Below are positions 15,559 to 22,874 of a stretch of 46,525 nt of DNA, piece by piece. Numbering within the stretch: position 1 is the stretch's first letter; every line of letters begins with the position of its first letter. Origin of the DNA: DASYRM01 sp036004405 (GTDB lineage Bacteria; Acidobacteriota; Vicinamibacteria; Vicinamibacterales; UBA2999); contig DASYRM010000011.1 of NCBI GenBank assembly GCA_036004405.1, positions 1 through 46,525 on the forward strand, read 5' to 3'. The notes beneath the pieces were generated by a model. The model ran no database searches. It saw only the letters and a list, made by a program, of their open reading frames with translations, and had not been told where the DNA came from. The translations under genes were made by a program, and so were the position numbers.

Positions 15559-16460
15559 GGCTCGACGGCTCCGCGGTTGCGCGTGGCCCAGTCCTGGAAC
15601 GCGCCGTCGTAGAGCATCACTGGGATGTCGAGCAGCCGCGCGGCGAGCACCACCGCCGTCGCCTGCTGGCCGACGTGGCAGTAGGCCACGATCGTGTCGC
15701 CCGGACGGATGCCCGCGGCGTCGAACGTGCGCTTGAGATCGGGGAGCGAGATGCGGCCGGAGGCGTCGCTGATCGACGAGAAGGGGATGTTGACGGCCGT
15801 GGGGATGTGGCCGCGCTTGCCGAACGTCGGCTCGGTGCCGTTGTAGAAGACGGGCGCGCGCGCGTCCACGAGCACGTGGTGCGCACGCCCGCTCAGCGAC
15901 TGCACGAACGACGCATCCACGACGACCGGCGCGACGGGTCGCTCGGACAGATGGCCAGGCGCCACCGGTGGCGCCATGGCCGTCGTGGTCGCCAGGCCTG
16001 CCTTCTGCCACGAGGCCAGACCACCGTTGAGCAGCGACGTCCCGGCGCCGAGCCCGACGTAGTTGAGCGTGAACACGATGCGGGTGGCCGACTGGAGCGG
16101 GGTCTCCCCCGCGGCGTACACGACGACCGCGCTGTCGTCGGAGATGCCCAGCGACTCCAGCGTGTGCCGGATGGCGGCGGGCTCCGGCAGCTCGAGCATC
16201 AGATCGCCGCGCGCCATGTCGTGGGGCCGCGCCACATCCTCTTCGCTGATCAGGCGCGCGCCCGGGATGTGCGCCTTGTCGTAGCTGGCACGGCTGCCAA
16301 CGTGCAACACCACCACGTGGCGATCGGCCAGCTTCGGCGCCAGCCAATCGGCTTCCACCAGCAACGGCGCGCCCGCGGCGCCCGCCGGCAGCTCTCCGAG
16401 CGTCAACGCAAAGACGAGCGCCGCGCCCGCCACTCCGGCCTGTCGTACTCGTGTCTGCAT
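15555..16460 (-). CDS. Secreted two-domain sulfurtransferase (thiosulfate sulfurtransferase type)
   Basis: 301 aa. Signal peptide 1-~28, then two tandem rhodanese domains: an inactive N-terminal one (VLHVGSRASYDKAHIPGA ... VVVYAAGETPLQS, no Cys) and an active C-terminal one (VLVDARAPVFYNG ... IVAYCHVGQQAT) with catalytic Cys261 in a CHVGQQA loop. This is the layout of TST/MST enzymes, which move sulfane sulfur from thiosulfate or mercaptopyruvate to an acceptor. Periplasmic location beside YeeE/YedE transporters suggests that it works at the uptake step. ATG 16460 has GGGAGGG 8 nt upstream. First gene of the five-gene operon. Confidence 0.88.
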   Translation of the reverse strand: MQTRVRQAGVAGAALVFALTLGELPAGAAGAPLLVEADWLAPKLADRHVVVLHVGSRASYDKAHIPGARLISEEDVARPHDMARGDLMLELPEPAAIRHTLESLGISDDSAVVVYAAGETPLQSATRIVFTLNYVGLGAGTSLLNGGLASWQKAGLATTTAMAPPVAPGHLSERPVAPVVVDASFVQSLSGRAHHVLVDARAPVFYNGTEPTFGKRGHIPTAVNIPFSSISDASGRISLPDLKRTFDAAGIRPGDTIVAYCHVGQQATAVVLAARLLDIPVMLYDGAFQDWATRNRGAVEP

Positions 16461-16536
16461 CACACTGCCCTCCCGGCTGCGTCGTGCGTCCTGCACGCAT
16501 GCTGGGCCGCGCGGCCGGGCGGCGCACGAGATTTGC

Positions 16537-16573
16537 AGCCAACGGGTAGTCGACCGTTGGCTGACCGTTGGCT
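16537..16573 (+). promoter_or_regulatory. Candidate LytTR operator: two direct repeats and one inverted copy
   Basis: GACCGTTGGCT occurs twice in tandem (16552-16562, 16563-16573), and AGCCAACGG (16537-16545) is the inverse copy. ACCGTTGGC matches 8 of 9 positions of the published LytTR half-site consensus [TA][AC][CA]GTTN[AG][TG]. The repeats end 9 nt before the -35 of the kinase/LytTR operon. Start-to-start spacing is 11 bp (one helical turn), not the usual ~21. Autoregulation is inferred. Confidence 0.5.
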
Positions 16574-16582
16574 GCAGCCGCC

Positions 16583-16611
16583 TTGTCGGCGGCTGGTCGA
16601 GCGGCTATAAC
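16583..16611 (+). promoter_or_regulatory. Promoter of the LytS/LytTR operon
   Basis: TTGTCG (16583-16588), 17-nt spacer, TATAAC (16606-16611). The ATG follows 9 nt later, so the transcript may be leaderless or nearly so; no Shine-Dalgarno is visible. The -35 lies partly in the loop of an 8-bp hairpin (CAGCCGCC / GGCGGCTG, 16575-16595). Confidence 0.55.
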
Positions 16612-16620
16612 GGCCTGAGC

Positions 16621-17742
16621 ATGACCGCTCCTTCCCACCCGCGCCGGGCGCCGTTTTCGACGCTGACGCTGCTGCTCATCCCGGCGGCTGGCGCCGTCGC
16701 CCTGGCGCTGATCACGGCCACGCAGATCTACCTGGCGATGTGGAACCACGGCCACTCGCTCCTGCGGATGGTCGTGTGGCAGATGGCGCTGTGGGCGTTC
16801 TGGCTGTGCAGCGCGCCATGGATCCTGCGCATCGCCGGCCGCACCACCCGGCTGTGGGTGCTGGCGCCGCTGGGCCTCGGGCTCGTGCTCCTCCATCTCC
16901 TGGCCGCCGGACTCGCGACCTCGTGGATCATCCCGTTTGCCGTCGTCGGCCAGCCGTACACCGGTCCGGAGCATTCGTTGACGGACTGGATCCGCGTGGC
17001 GGTGCCATACATCCTTCTGCCCGATCCCGCCGTCTACCTGTTGCTCATCGTCGGCGGCCGGGCCCTCGCCTCCAGCGAGCGCGCCTGGCAGCTGGAACTC
17101 CGGGAGTCGCAGCTCGAGTCGGACCTGTCGCGCGCACAGCTCGACGCGCTGCGTCTCGAGATCGAACCGCACTTCCTGTTCAACACGCTGAACTCGATTG
17201 CCGCGCTGATCCGGCTCAACGACAACGGCGCCGCGCTCGCCATGCTGCTGCGGCTGAGCGATCTGATGCGCAGCACGCTCGATCGCACCTCCGGTCAGTA
17301 CACCTCGCTCGGCGAGGAGGTGGCGCACGTCGCGCGCTATGTGGATCTGCAGCGCGCCCGTTTCAACGACCGCCTGTCGGTCATCTACGCTGTCGATCCC
17401 AGCTGCGATCCGCTGCCGGTGCCCGCGTTCCTGCTTCAGCCGATCGTCGAGAACGCGCTGCGGCACGGGCTCTCACCCAACGCGCGACCGGGACGCATCG
17501 AGATCGGCGCGCGACAGGACGACGAACGCCTGCGGCTGTGGGTGCGCGATGACGGGACGGGATTGCCGGCGTCGTTCGATCTGCAGCGCGATGCGGGCAC
17601 GGGCCTCAGAAACATCAGCGCCCGCCTCGAGCGCATCTACGGTCCTCACGCGCAGCTGGCTCTGCGCACCAACGAGACCGGCGGCACGACCGCCGAGGTG
17701 CTGCTCCCCTCGGTCGCGCCCGCGGTCACGGTCCGGGCATGA
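16621..17742 (+). CDS. LytS/AlgZ-type sensor histidine kinase
   Basis: 373 aa. Four hydrophobic segments (~19-40, 48-68, 80-105, 125-148) form the sensor region, followed by a coiled-coil linker (~150-180). The His_kinase domain has LRLEIEPHFLFNTLNSIAAL with phospho-acceptor His184. The ATPase domain has LQPIVENALRHGL (N box) and VRDDGTGLP (G box), then GTGLRNI. It has no cytoplasmic PAS or GAF. The stimulus is unknown. The stop codon overlaps the response regulator start by 4 nt (ATGA), so the two form a co-translated pair. Confidence 0.92.
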   Translation: MTAPSHPRRAPFSTLTLLLIPAAGAVALALITATQIYLAMWNHGHSLLRMVVWQMALWAFWLCSAPWILRIAGRTTRLWVLAPLGLGLVLLHLLAAGLATSWIIPFAVVGQPYTGPEHSLTDWIRVAVPYILLPDPAVYLLLIVGGRALASSERAWQLELRESQLESDLSRAQLDALRLEIEPHFLFNTLNSIAALIRLNDNGAALAMLLRLSDLMRSTLDRTSGQYTSLGEEVAHVARYVDLQRARFNDRLSVIYAVDPSCDPLPVPAFLLQPIVENALRHGLSPNARPGRIEIGARQDDERLRLWVRDDGTGLPASFDLQRDAGTGLRNISARLERIYGPHAQLALRTNETGGTTAEVLLPSVAPAVTVRA

Positions 17743-18521
17743 CGACCTTCCGCGCCATGGTGGTCGAGGACGAGCCATTGGCGCGGCGCATGGTGGCCGA
17801 TCTGCTTCGCCGTGATCCCGAGGTCGAGCACGTCGTGGAGTGCGCGGGCGCCGCCGACGCACAGACGGCGCTGACGCGCGAGCGCGTGGACATCGCCTTC
17901 CTCGACATCGAGATGCCGGGATCGAGCGGCCTGGAGCTGGCGCAATCGTTCACGGCGCCCGGGCCCGTGATCGTGTTCGTCACGGCGTTCGGACGCTACG
18001 CGACCGACGCCTTCGACGTGCTCGCCGTCGATTACGTGCTGAAGCCGTTTTCCGACGAGCGTTTTGCGACCGCCGTCGGCCGCGCCAAGACACGGGTGCG
18101 CGAGCGCCGGCTCGCCGAGCTGGCCACGCAGCTCGCCACGGTGACGGAGGAACTGAAACCCGCAGCCGCCGCCGACCGCCCGGCCTACCTCACGCGCCTC
18201 TCGTTCCGGCAGGACGACCATTCGGTCATCGTCGACGTGGCCGACGTGATCTGGATTGAGGCCGAGGACTACTACGTGCTGGTGCACGCGCGGCAGGGGC
18301 GGCACATGGTGCGCGCGCCGCTCGCGTCGTTCGAGGGGCGGCTGGATCCACAGCGCTTCGTGCGCGTGCACCGCGCCGCCATCGTCAACATCCAGGACGT
18401 CCGGGAGGTCCACGACGCCGGCGGCCTGCTGCTCGTGCTGTCGGACGGATCGCACGTGCCGGTCAGCCGCTCCCGCCGGCGTCAGGTGGAGCCGCTGATG
18501 CTGCCGCGGCTAGGGAAATAG
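17739..18521 (+). CDS. LytTR family response regulator
   Basis: 260 aa. Receiver domain 1-~120 with acidic pair E10/D11, phospho-acceptor Asp56 (FLDIEMPG), Thr82 and Lys102 (YVLKPF). A LytTR DNA-binding domain (~150-255) contains IEAEDYYVLVHA, RVHRAAIVNI and the closing VPVSRSRRRQVEP. It should bind direct repeats such as those at 16552-16573. It overlaps the kinase gene by 4 nt. A G-rich tract follows the stop at once. Confidence 0.93.
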   Translation: MTTFRAMVVEDEPLARRMVADLLRRDPEVEHVVECAGAADAQTALTRERVDIAFLDIEMPGSSGLELAQSFTAPGPVIVFVTAFGRYATDAFDVLAVDYVLKPFSDERFATAVGRAKTRVRERRLAELATQLATVTEELKPAAAADRPAYLTRLSFRQDDHSVIVDVADVIWIEAEDYYVLVHARQGRHMVRAPLASFEGRLDPQRFVRVHRAAIVNIQDVREVHDAGGLLLVLSDGSHVPVSRSRRRQVEPLMLPRLGK

Positions 18522-18546
18522 GGGCGGGTAGGGCGGGTGAGGCGGG
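18521..18546 (+). other. G-quadruplex-forming tract
   Basis: The coding strand reads GGGG-C-GGG-TA-GGG-C-GGG, then GGG again at the end: at least four G3 runs with loops of 1-2 nt, fitting a very stable parallel G4. It starts on the last base of the LytTR stop codon and covers the -35 area of the MoxR gene, whose likely -10 is TAAGAT at 18562-18567. Confidence 0.6.
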
Positions 18547-18579
18547 TAGTGGCAGCGCGGGTAAGATCCTCTCCGTCAG

Positions 18580-19734
18580 ATGGACTTCAAACACTTCGTG
18601 CAGCTGGTGGCGATCGGGCTGCAGGCGCGGATCCCGCTGCACATGACCGGCTTCCCCGGCGTCGGGAAGACCGAGTTCACCAAGAGCCTCGAGGACGGAT
18701 TCGCCAGCGCCGGTGTCAAATGCAAGGTGATCACGCTCGTGGGGTCGATCCGCGAGCCGCAGGACTTCGGTGGGTTCCCGGTCTCGACGCCCGAGGGCGT
18801 GCGGCTGCTGCCGATGGCCTGGGCACGGGATGCGCGACGTCTGGCCGAAGACGGCTACCTGGTCGTGATCTTCCTGGACGAGCTCACGACCGTGCCGCCG
18901 ACGACGCAGGCGGCGATGCTGCGCCTGCTGACCGAGAACGTGTCGGGCGAGCTGCCCCTGCCTGACTACAAGCCTGGAAAAGGCGGCGTGGTCTACCTCT
19001 GCGCGAGCAATGCGGTGGAGTGGGCGGCCGGCGGCCAGGAGATTCAGCCGCCGATGGCCAACCGGCTGTGGCACGGCGAGTTCCCGATGGACCACGAGAC
19101 GTGGTGCGAGATGATGCTGAGCGACTTCCCCTCGCCCACCGACCTCCCCATCCTTCCCGCCGACTATCTGCGGATCCACCATCACCGCCAGCGTGCGGTG
19201 ATCGCCGGCTACATCAAAGCCGCGGGGCACAAGGCGTGGCTCTCGCCGCCCGACGACATCGCGCAGCGCAGCGGGCCGTGGGCCTCGGGCCGCACGTGGT
19301 ACCTCGCGTCGCGGTTCCTCGCTGCCATCGAAGCGGTGTCGCCCGGCAACCGCGCGCTGCAGGGCCCGGCGCTCGCAGGGCTCGTCGGCGACCAGGCGCT
19401 GCCCTTTCTCGAGTATTGCGAGGCGCTGAACCTGCCGGATCCCGAAGACGTGCTGAAGGACCCGCGCCATTTCGAGCTGCCGGACCGGGTCGACCGTGCG
19501 TATGCCGCGTGCTACGCGCTGGTCGGTGCCGTTCTCAACAACAACACCCCGCGACGGTGGGAGGCGGCGATGATCGCGCTCGGCTCCGCGTGCCGGAGGA
19601 ACGCGGATATCCCCACCGCCGCGGCGCGAACGTTGTGCGCCAAGGCCAACCGTCCCGAGGGCGTGACAAAGCTGCCCGACGAGTGCAAGCCGTTCTACGA
19701 GCTGATGCAGGTGGCCAGGCTCGTGCCCGAATAG
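18580..19734 (+). CDS. MoxR-type AAA+ ATPase
   Basis: 384 aa. Walker A GFPGVGKT (24-31) and Walker B VVIFLDEL with Asp100/Glu101; sensor-1-like YLCASNAVEW follows, and then a helical lid and C-terminal region. MoxR ATPases act as chaperones for partner VWA proteins, for instance inserting metals or activating complexes. The partner here is the VWA protein starting 1 nt after this stop. Size and motifs fit the subgroup that pairs with DUF2201/COG3864 proteins. The start at ATG 18580 gives the usual N-terminus; no strong Shine-Dalgarno. Confidence 0.88.
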   Translation: MDFKHFVQLVAIGLQARIPLHMTGFPGVGKTEFTKSLEDGFASAGVKCKVITLVGSIREPQDFGGFPVSTPEGVRLLPMAWARDARRLAEDGYLVVIFLDELTTVPPTTQAAMLRLLTENVSGELPLPDYKPGKGGVVYLCASNAVEWAAGGQEIQPPMANRLWHGEFPMDHETWCEMMLSDFPSPTDLPILPADYLRIHHHRQRAVIAGYIKAAGHKAWLSPPDDIAQRSGPWASGRTWYLASRFLAAIEAVSPGNRALQGPALAGLVGDQALPFLEYCEALNLPDPEDVLKDPRHFELPDRVDRAYAACYALVGAVLNNNTPRRWEAAMIALGSACRRNADIPTAAARTLCAKANRPEGVTKLPDECKPFYELMQVARLVPE

Positions 19735-19735
19735 C

Positions 19736-21067
19736 ATGCGGATCACGCTCGGCGAGCTGTTCGGCGGGCGCGCGCGAAAGACCGAGGGGTATGTGCGCGG
19801 GCTGCAGGCGGCGCGCGTCCGGGCGGCCTATCAGCGCGCCTACTTCGCGCCGGCGCTCTTCAACCTCATTCCGGTCGAGACCGACCTCATCGCCAGCATG
19901 GCCGTCGATGCGGATTGGCGGCTCTATTACAACCCCGCCTGGATCGCCGGGCATACCGTCGAGGAGAACGCGGTCGTCCTGCTCCACGAGGTGGGCCATC
20001 TTCTGCGCGACCACGCGGACCGCAAGAAAGCCGCGGGCGCGCACGACGACCGGCGGTGGAACACGGCCGGCGACTGCGAGATCAACGACGACCTGGTCGC
20101 CGAAGGGCTGCTGCTGCCCGGCGACCCGCCGCTGCCCGACACTTTCGGCTTGAAGACCGGTCTGAGCGCGGAGATCTACTACCACCAGCTGCCGGAGTCG
20201 CCGCGCGCAAAGCAGGTGACGCGTAGCGCCGACGACGAGAAGCAGCCGCCGCGAGACTGCGGTTCGGGGGCACACGGGGAACGCCGGAATTGGGAGCTGC
20301 CCGCGGACGACGCCGCGTCCGGCGGCGTCGGCGGCGTCGATCGCGTGAAGGCGGAGCTGGTTCGCCGCGAGGTCGCGCAGCGCATCATGGAGCTGGCGCG
20401 CGACCGCGGCGACATTCCGTTCGGCTGGCGGCGATGGGCGCACGAGCAGCTCACGCCGAAGGTGGATTACATGGCGACCATCCGCCATGTCGTCCGGCGC
20501 GCGCTGCGCGACAGCACGGTCGGGCGGTACGACCGCACGTATCGCCGGCCGCACCGGCGTCAAGCCTGCTACGGCGAGTTCATCATGCCGAGCTTCTACC
20601 AGCCGCGCCCGCGGCCCGGCTTCCTCATCGACACCTCGGGATCGATGGATGACTCGCAGCTTGGGCAGGCCATCGCGGAGCTCGGTGGCCTGACGCGGCA
20701 GCTGGGATATGGTGCCGAGGTGGTCGTCTCGTGCTGCGACGCCGCGGTGCACAACGTGAAGAAAGTCTTCACAGCGGCGCAGGTGGAGCTCTTCGGCGGT
20801 GGCGGCACGGACATGGCCGCGGGATTACGATCGTTCATCGAGCGCACGCGCGCACCCATCGACGTCCTGATCATCGTGACCGATTGCCTCACGCCGTGGC
20901 CGGACGAGATGCCGCCGTTCCCGGTGATCACGATTCGCGTCGGCGGGGGCACGCCACCGCCGTGGGGCACGCGCGGATCGAACAAGGTGATCTCGATCCA
21001 GGAGCCGTCGGCGTACCGCGAAGAGACTGTCGCTGAAAGGATGCGTGCATGGCGCGGCCGTGGCTAG
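19736..21067 (+). CDS. DUF2201/COG3864-type protein: metallopeptidase-like domain plus VWA
   Basis: 443 aa. N-terminal metallopeptidase-like domain with HEVGH (H84-H88) followed by H93, then AGDCEINDDLVAEG, a typical third-ligand region. A variable charged linker (~165-205) follows, then helices and a VWA domain from ~290 with the MIDAS series D299-T-S301-G-S303 (DTSGSMD) and GGGGTDM, ending IVTDC. VWA partners of MoxR ATPases bind a metal in the MIDAS site. The pairing is seen in several bacterial modules, but the target is unknown. The metallopeptidase motif is intact, so hydrolytic activity is possible. It overlaps the next gene by 19 nt. Confidence 0.87.
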   Translation: MRITLGELFGGRARKTEGYVRGLQAARVRAAYQRAYFAPALFNLIPVETDLIASMAVDADWRLYYNPAWIAGHTVEENAVVLLHEVGHLLRDHADRKKAAGAHDDRRWNTAGDCEINDDLVAEGLLLPGDPPLPDTFGLKTGLSAEIYYHQLPESPRAKQVTRSADDEKQPPRDCGSGAHGERRNWELPADDAASGGVGGVDRVKAELVRREVAQRIMELARDRGDIPFGWRRWAHEQLTPKVDYMATIRHVVRRALRDSTVGRYDRTYRRPHRRQACYGEFIMPSFYQPRPRPGFLIDTSGSMDDSQLGQAIAELGGLTRQLGYGAEVVVSCCDAAVHNVKKVFTAAQVELFGGGGTDMAAGLRSFIERTRAPIDVLIIVTDCLTPWPDEMPPFPVITIRVGGGTPPPWGTRGSNKVISIQEPSAYREETVAERMRAWRGRG

Positions 21068-21642
21068 TCCCGGAAATGAGCGCATGGAACCGTCCCGGTC
21101 TCACGATCCCCCCCACCTCGTGGCGCACGTGGGTACGGCTGGCGGTGTGGGAAGGCTGGATGGGGATGCTCGTCTGCATGGCCGTCGCATTCGGGGTGCG
21201 GCAGATCACGACGGCTCAGGACCACATCGTGACCTTCAACGACTTCACCACCTGCTCGGCGGCGGCGCAGGCGATCGGCCCCTGCGAACGCATCTACCGA
21301 ACGGGCGGGCTGAACGCGCTGTTCTCCATCATGACGGGCGTGCTGGGGTTTGTAGTCGCCACATGGCTGCTGTGGGAGTTGTGGTTGGCGGTCAAGCCGC
21401 GGCCAATCGCCGACGATTTCCTCAAGCTGCTGCACGACTCGTTCGCCCGAAACTGGCGCAACCCGCTGACGTGGCCCTGGGCGCGGCTGGCGTGGGCCTA
21501 CGGCTTCGCGCTGCTGGGAGCGACGTCGCTCGCCGCAGCAACGGCCGTGGTGTGGTCGATTGCATCCGCCTCACCCGCGGCGAAGCCGACGCGGGTTGAA
21601 GTACACACCTCACAGAGCTTCCGCATCCAGCAGAACCCTTAG
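21049..21642 (+). CDS. Membrane protein coupled to the MoxR/VWA pair
   Basis: 197 aa with three membrane segments (~28-50, 92-114, 150-172). A loop after the first one carries two cysteines (TTCSAAAQAIGPCERIY), consistent with an extracytoplasmic disulfide. A cytoplasmic amphipathic stretch lies between segments 2 and 3. I do not recognise the family. The ATG at 21049 has GAAAGGAT about 8 nt upstream and lies 19 nt inside the VWA gene, so it is translationally coupled; ATG 21076 is an alternative. The stop codon lies within the left end of a long palindromic element. Confidence 0.65.
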   Translation: MARPWLVPEMSAWNRPGLTIPPTSWRTWVRLAVWEGWMGMLVCMAVAFGVRQITTAQDHIVTFNDFTTCSAAAQAIGPCERIYRTGGLNALFSIMTGVLGFVVATWLLWELWLAVKPRPIADDFLKLLHDSFARNWRNPLTWPWARLAWAYGFALLGATSLAAATAVVWSIASASPAAKPTRVEVHTSQSFRIQQNP

Positions 21643-21799
21643 GGCTCGGACGAGAATAGGGTTGCCACCTTGGGCGTCGAGGCGCCCGCCCGGCAAGGCG
21701 CGAGGAGCGCGCATACCGGGCGTATGTAAGCGACGAGCAACGCAGCCCGGCGGGATGCATCGGCGGCCAAGGTGGTGACCCTATTCTCGTTCGAGCCCT
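21641..21799. repeat. 159-bp near-palindromic element
   Basis: Outer arms GGGCTCGGACGAGAATAGGG... (from 21642) and its counterpart ending at 21799 match at about 29 of 32 positions; the match continues more loosely inward to CATAC-cgggc-GTATG, centred on 21719. As RNA or single-stranded DNA the whole element would fold into one long hairpin with bulges. It supplies the last bases of the upstream membrane-protein stop codon and ends 40 bp before the cytochrome gene. No transposase or target duplication is visible. MITE-like element or structured RNA. Confidence 0.75.
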
Positions 21800-21838
21800 T
21801 AGCTGTAACCAGCGCGTGCTGTCGTATGCTTTCCCGGC

Positions 21839-22807
21839 ATGCACAGCACACGGGTCACGGGCATCGCGCTCTCGGTCGGGTTGATGGCAGCGGCCATCGG
21901 CGTCACGCACGCGCAGACCGCGCGCTCGGCGCAGGACGGCGTCTACAGCGACGCGCAGGCGGCGCGCGGGCAGGCTGTCTACGACAAGCAGTGCGCGTCG
22001 TGCCACGGCCAGGGCTTGAAAGGTCTGGCGGCACCGCCGCTCGTTGGCGACCCGTTTGCCGCCAACTGGCAGGGACAGCCGCTGTCGGAGCTCGCTTCCA
22101 AGATTCGCAACACCATGCCGGCCGACGGGCCCGGCACACTGAGCGCCGCCAACGTGACCGACCTGGTGGCGCTCATCCTGAAGACCGGCGGCTTCCCGGC
22201 CAGCCGCACCGAGCTGGCGTCGAGCGACGAGGCGCTGAAGACCGTGAGCTGGCCCGCTCGTCCCGCCGCCGCGCAGGCCGCCGGCAGCGTGAAGGCGTAT
22301 CCGCCGCTCGGCAACATGGCGCAGCTGATGCGCGGGATCTTCTTTCCCAACTCGAACCTGCTGTTCACGGTGCAGACGCGCGATCCGGCGGCGCCGCAGC
22401 CCAAGCCCACGCCTGAACAGCTGGCGCAGGGCTTCTCGGTGTTCGACTGGGGCCAGGGCATCTACGGCGGGTGGCAGACGATCGACAACGCCGCCATCGC
22501 GATTGCCGACGCCGGGCCGCTCATGCTCACGCCCGGCATCCGCTGCGAGAACGGCCGCGTGGCACCGGTGACCGAGCCGGACTGGATCAAATACACCGAG
22601 GACATGATGGCGGTGGCGCGCAAGATGTACAAGCTGTCGCAGTCGCGCAACCAGGAAGCGGTGTCGGACGCGACCGGCGACCTGTCGGACTCGTGCGCGG
22701 CGTGCCACAACGCTTACCGTGAGGTGCGTATCCGCGGCCGCGCGCCGGATCCCACCGATCCCTCGAACAAGTCGAACCGCTGCCTGTCGCGGTCTACGCC
22801 CCGCTGA
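21839..22807 (+). CDS. Secreted dihaem cytochrome c: class I plus C-terminal cytochrome c'-like motif
   Basis: 322 aa. Signal peptide 1-~25 (cleavage after THA). A class I cytochrome c domain has Cys52-A-S-Cys55-His56 and a distal PPLVGDPF region with a plausible Met ligand in NTMPADGPG. The second half resembles cytochrome c' / class II: helices ending in DSCAACHNAYREVR with Cys286, Cys289, His290 near the C-terminus. Periplasmic electron carrier, partner unknown. No Shine-Dalgarno; TATGCT (21825-21830) lies 8 nt before the ATG, so the transcript may be leaderless. The upstream 159-bp palindrome separates it from the MoxR module. Confidence 0.85.
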   Translation: MHSTRVTGIALSVGLMAAAIGVTHAQTARSAQDGVYSDAQAARGQAVYDKQCASCHGQGLKGLAAPPLVGDPFAANWQGQPLSELASKIRNTMPADGPGTLSAANVTDLVALILKTGGFPASRTELASSDEALKTVSWPARPAAAQAAGSVKAYPPLGNMAQLMRGIFFPNSNLLFTVQTRDPAAPQPKPTPEQLAQGFSVFDWGQGIYGGWQTIDNAAIAIADAGPLMLTPGIRCENGRVAPVTEPDWIKYTEDMMAVARKMYKLSQSRNQEAVSDATGDLSDSCAACHNAYREVRIRGRAPDPTDPSNKSNRCLSRSTPR

Positions 22808-22874
22808 CGCACGCGGTCCGTTCGTAACCGAGCCCGGCTGCCGGGGGCAGCGCCCGCCGTGACTGGAGGCATTG

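Noticed and set aside
15046..17466. 806-codon minus-strand frame
   Set aside because: Only the last 170 codons (from GTG 15558) show YeeE/YedE similarity; the rest overlaps the rhodanese and the histidine kinase in wrong frames.
21560..21778. 72-codon plus-strand frame inside the 159-bp palindrome
   Set aside because: Encoded by repeat sequence and the end of the membrane protein gene; no signal for translation.
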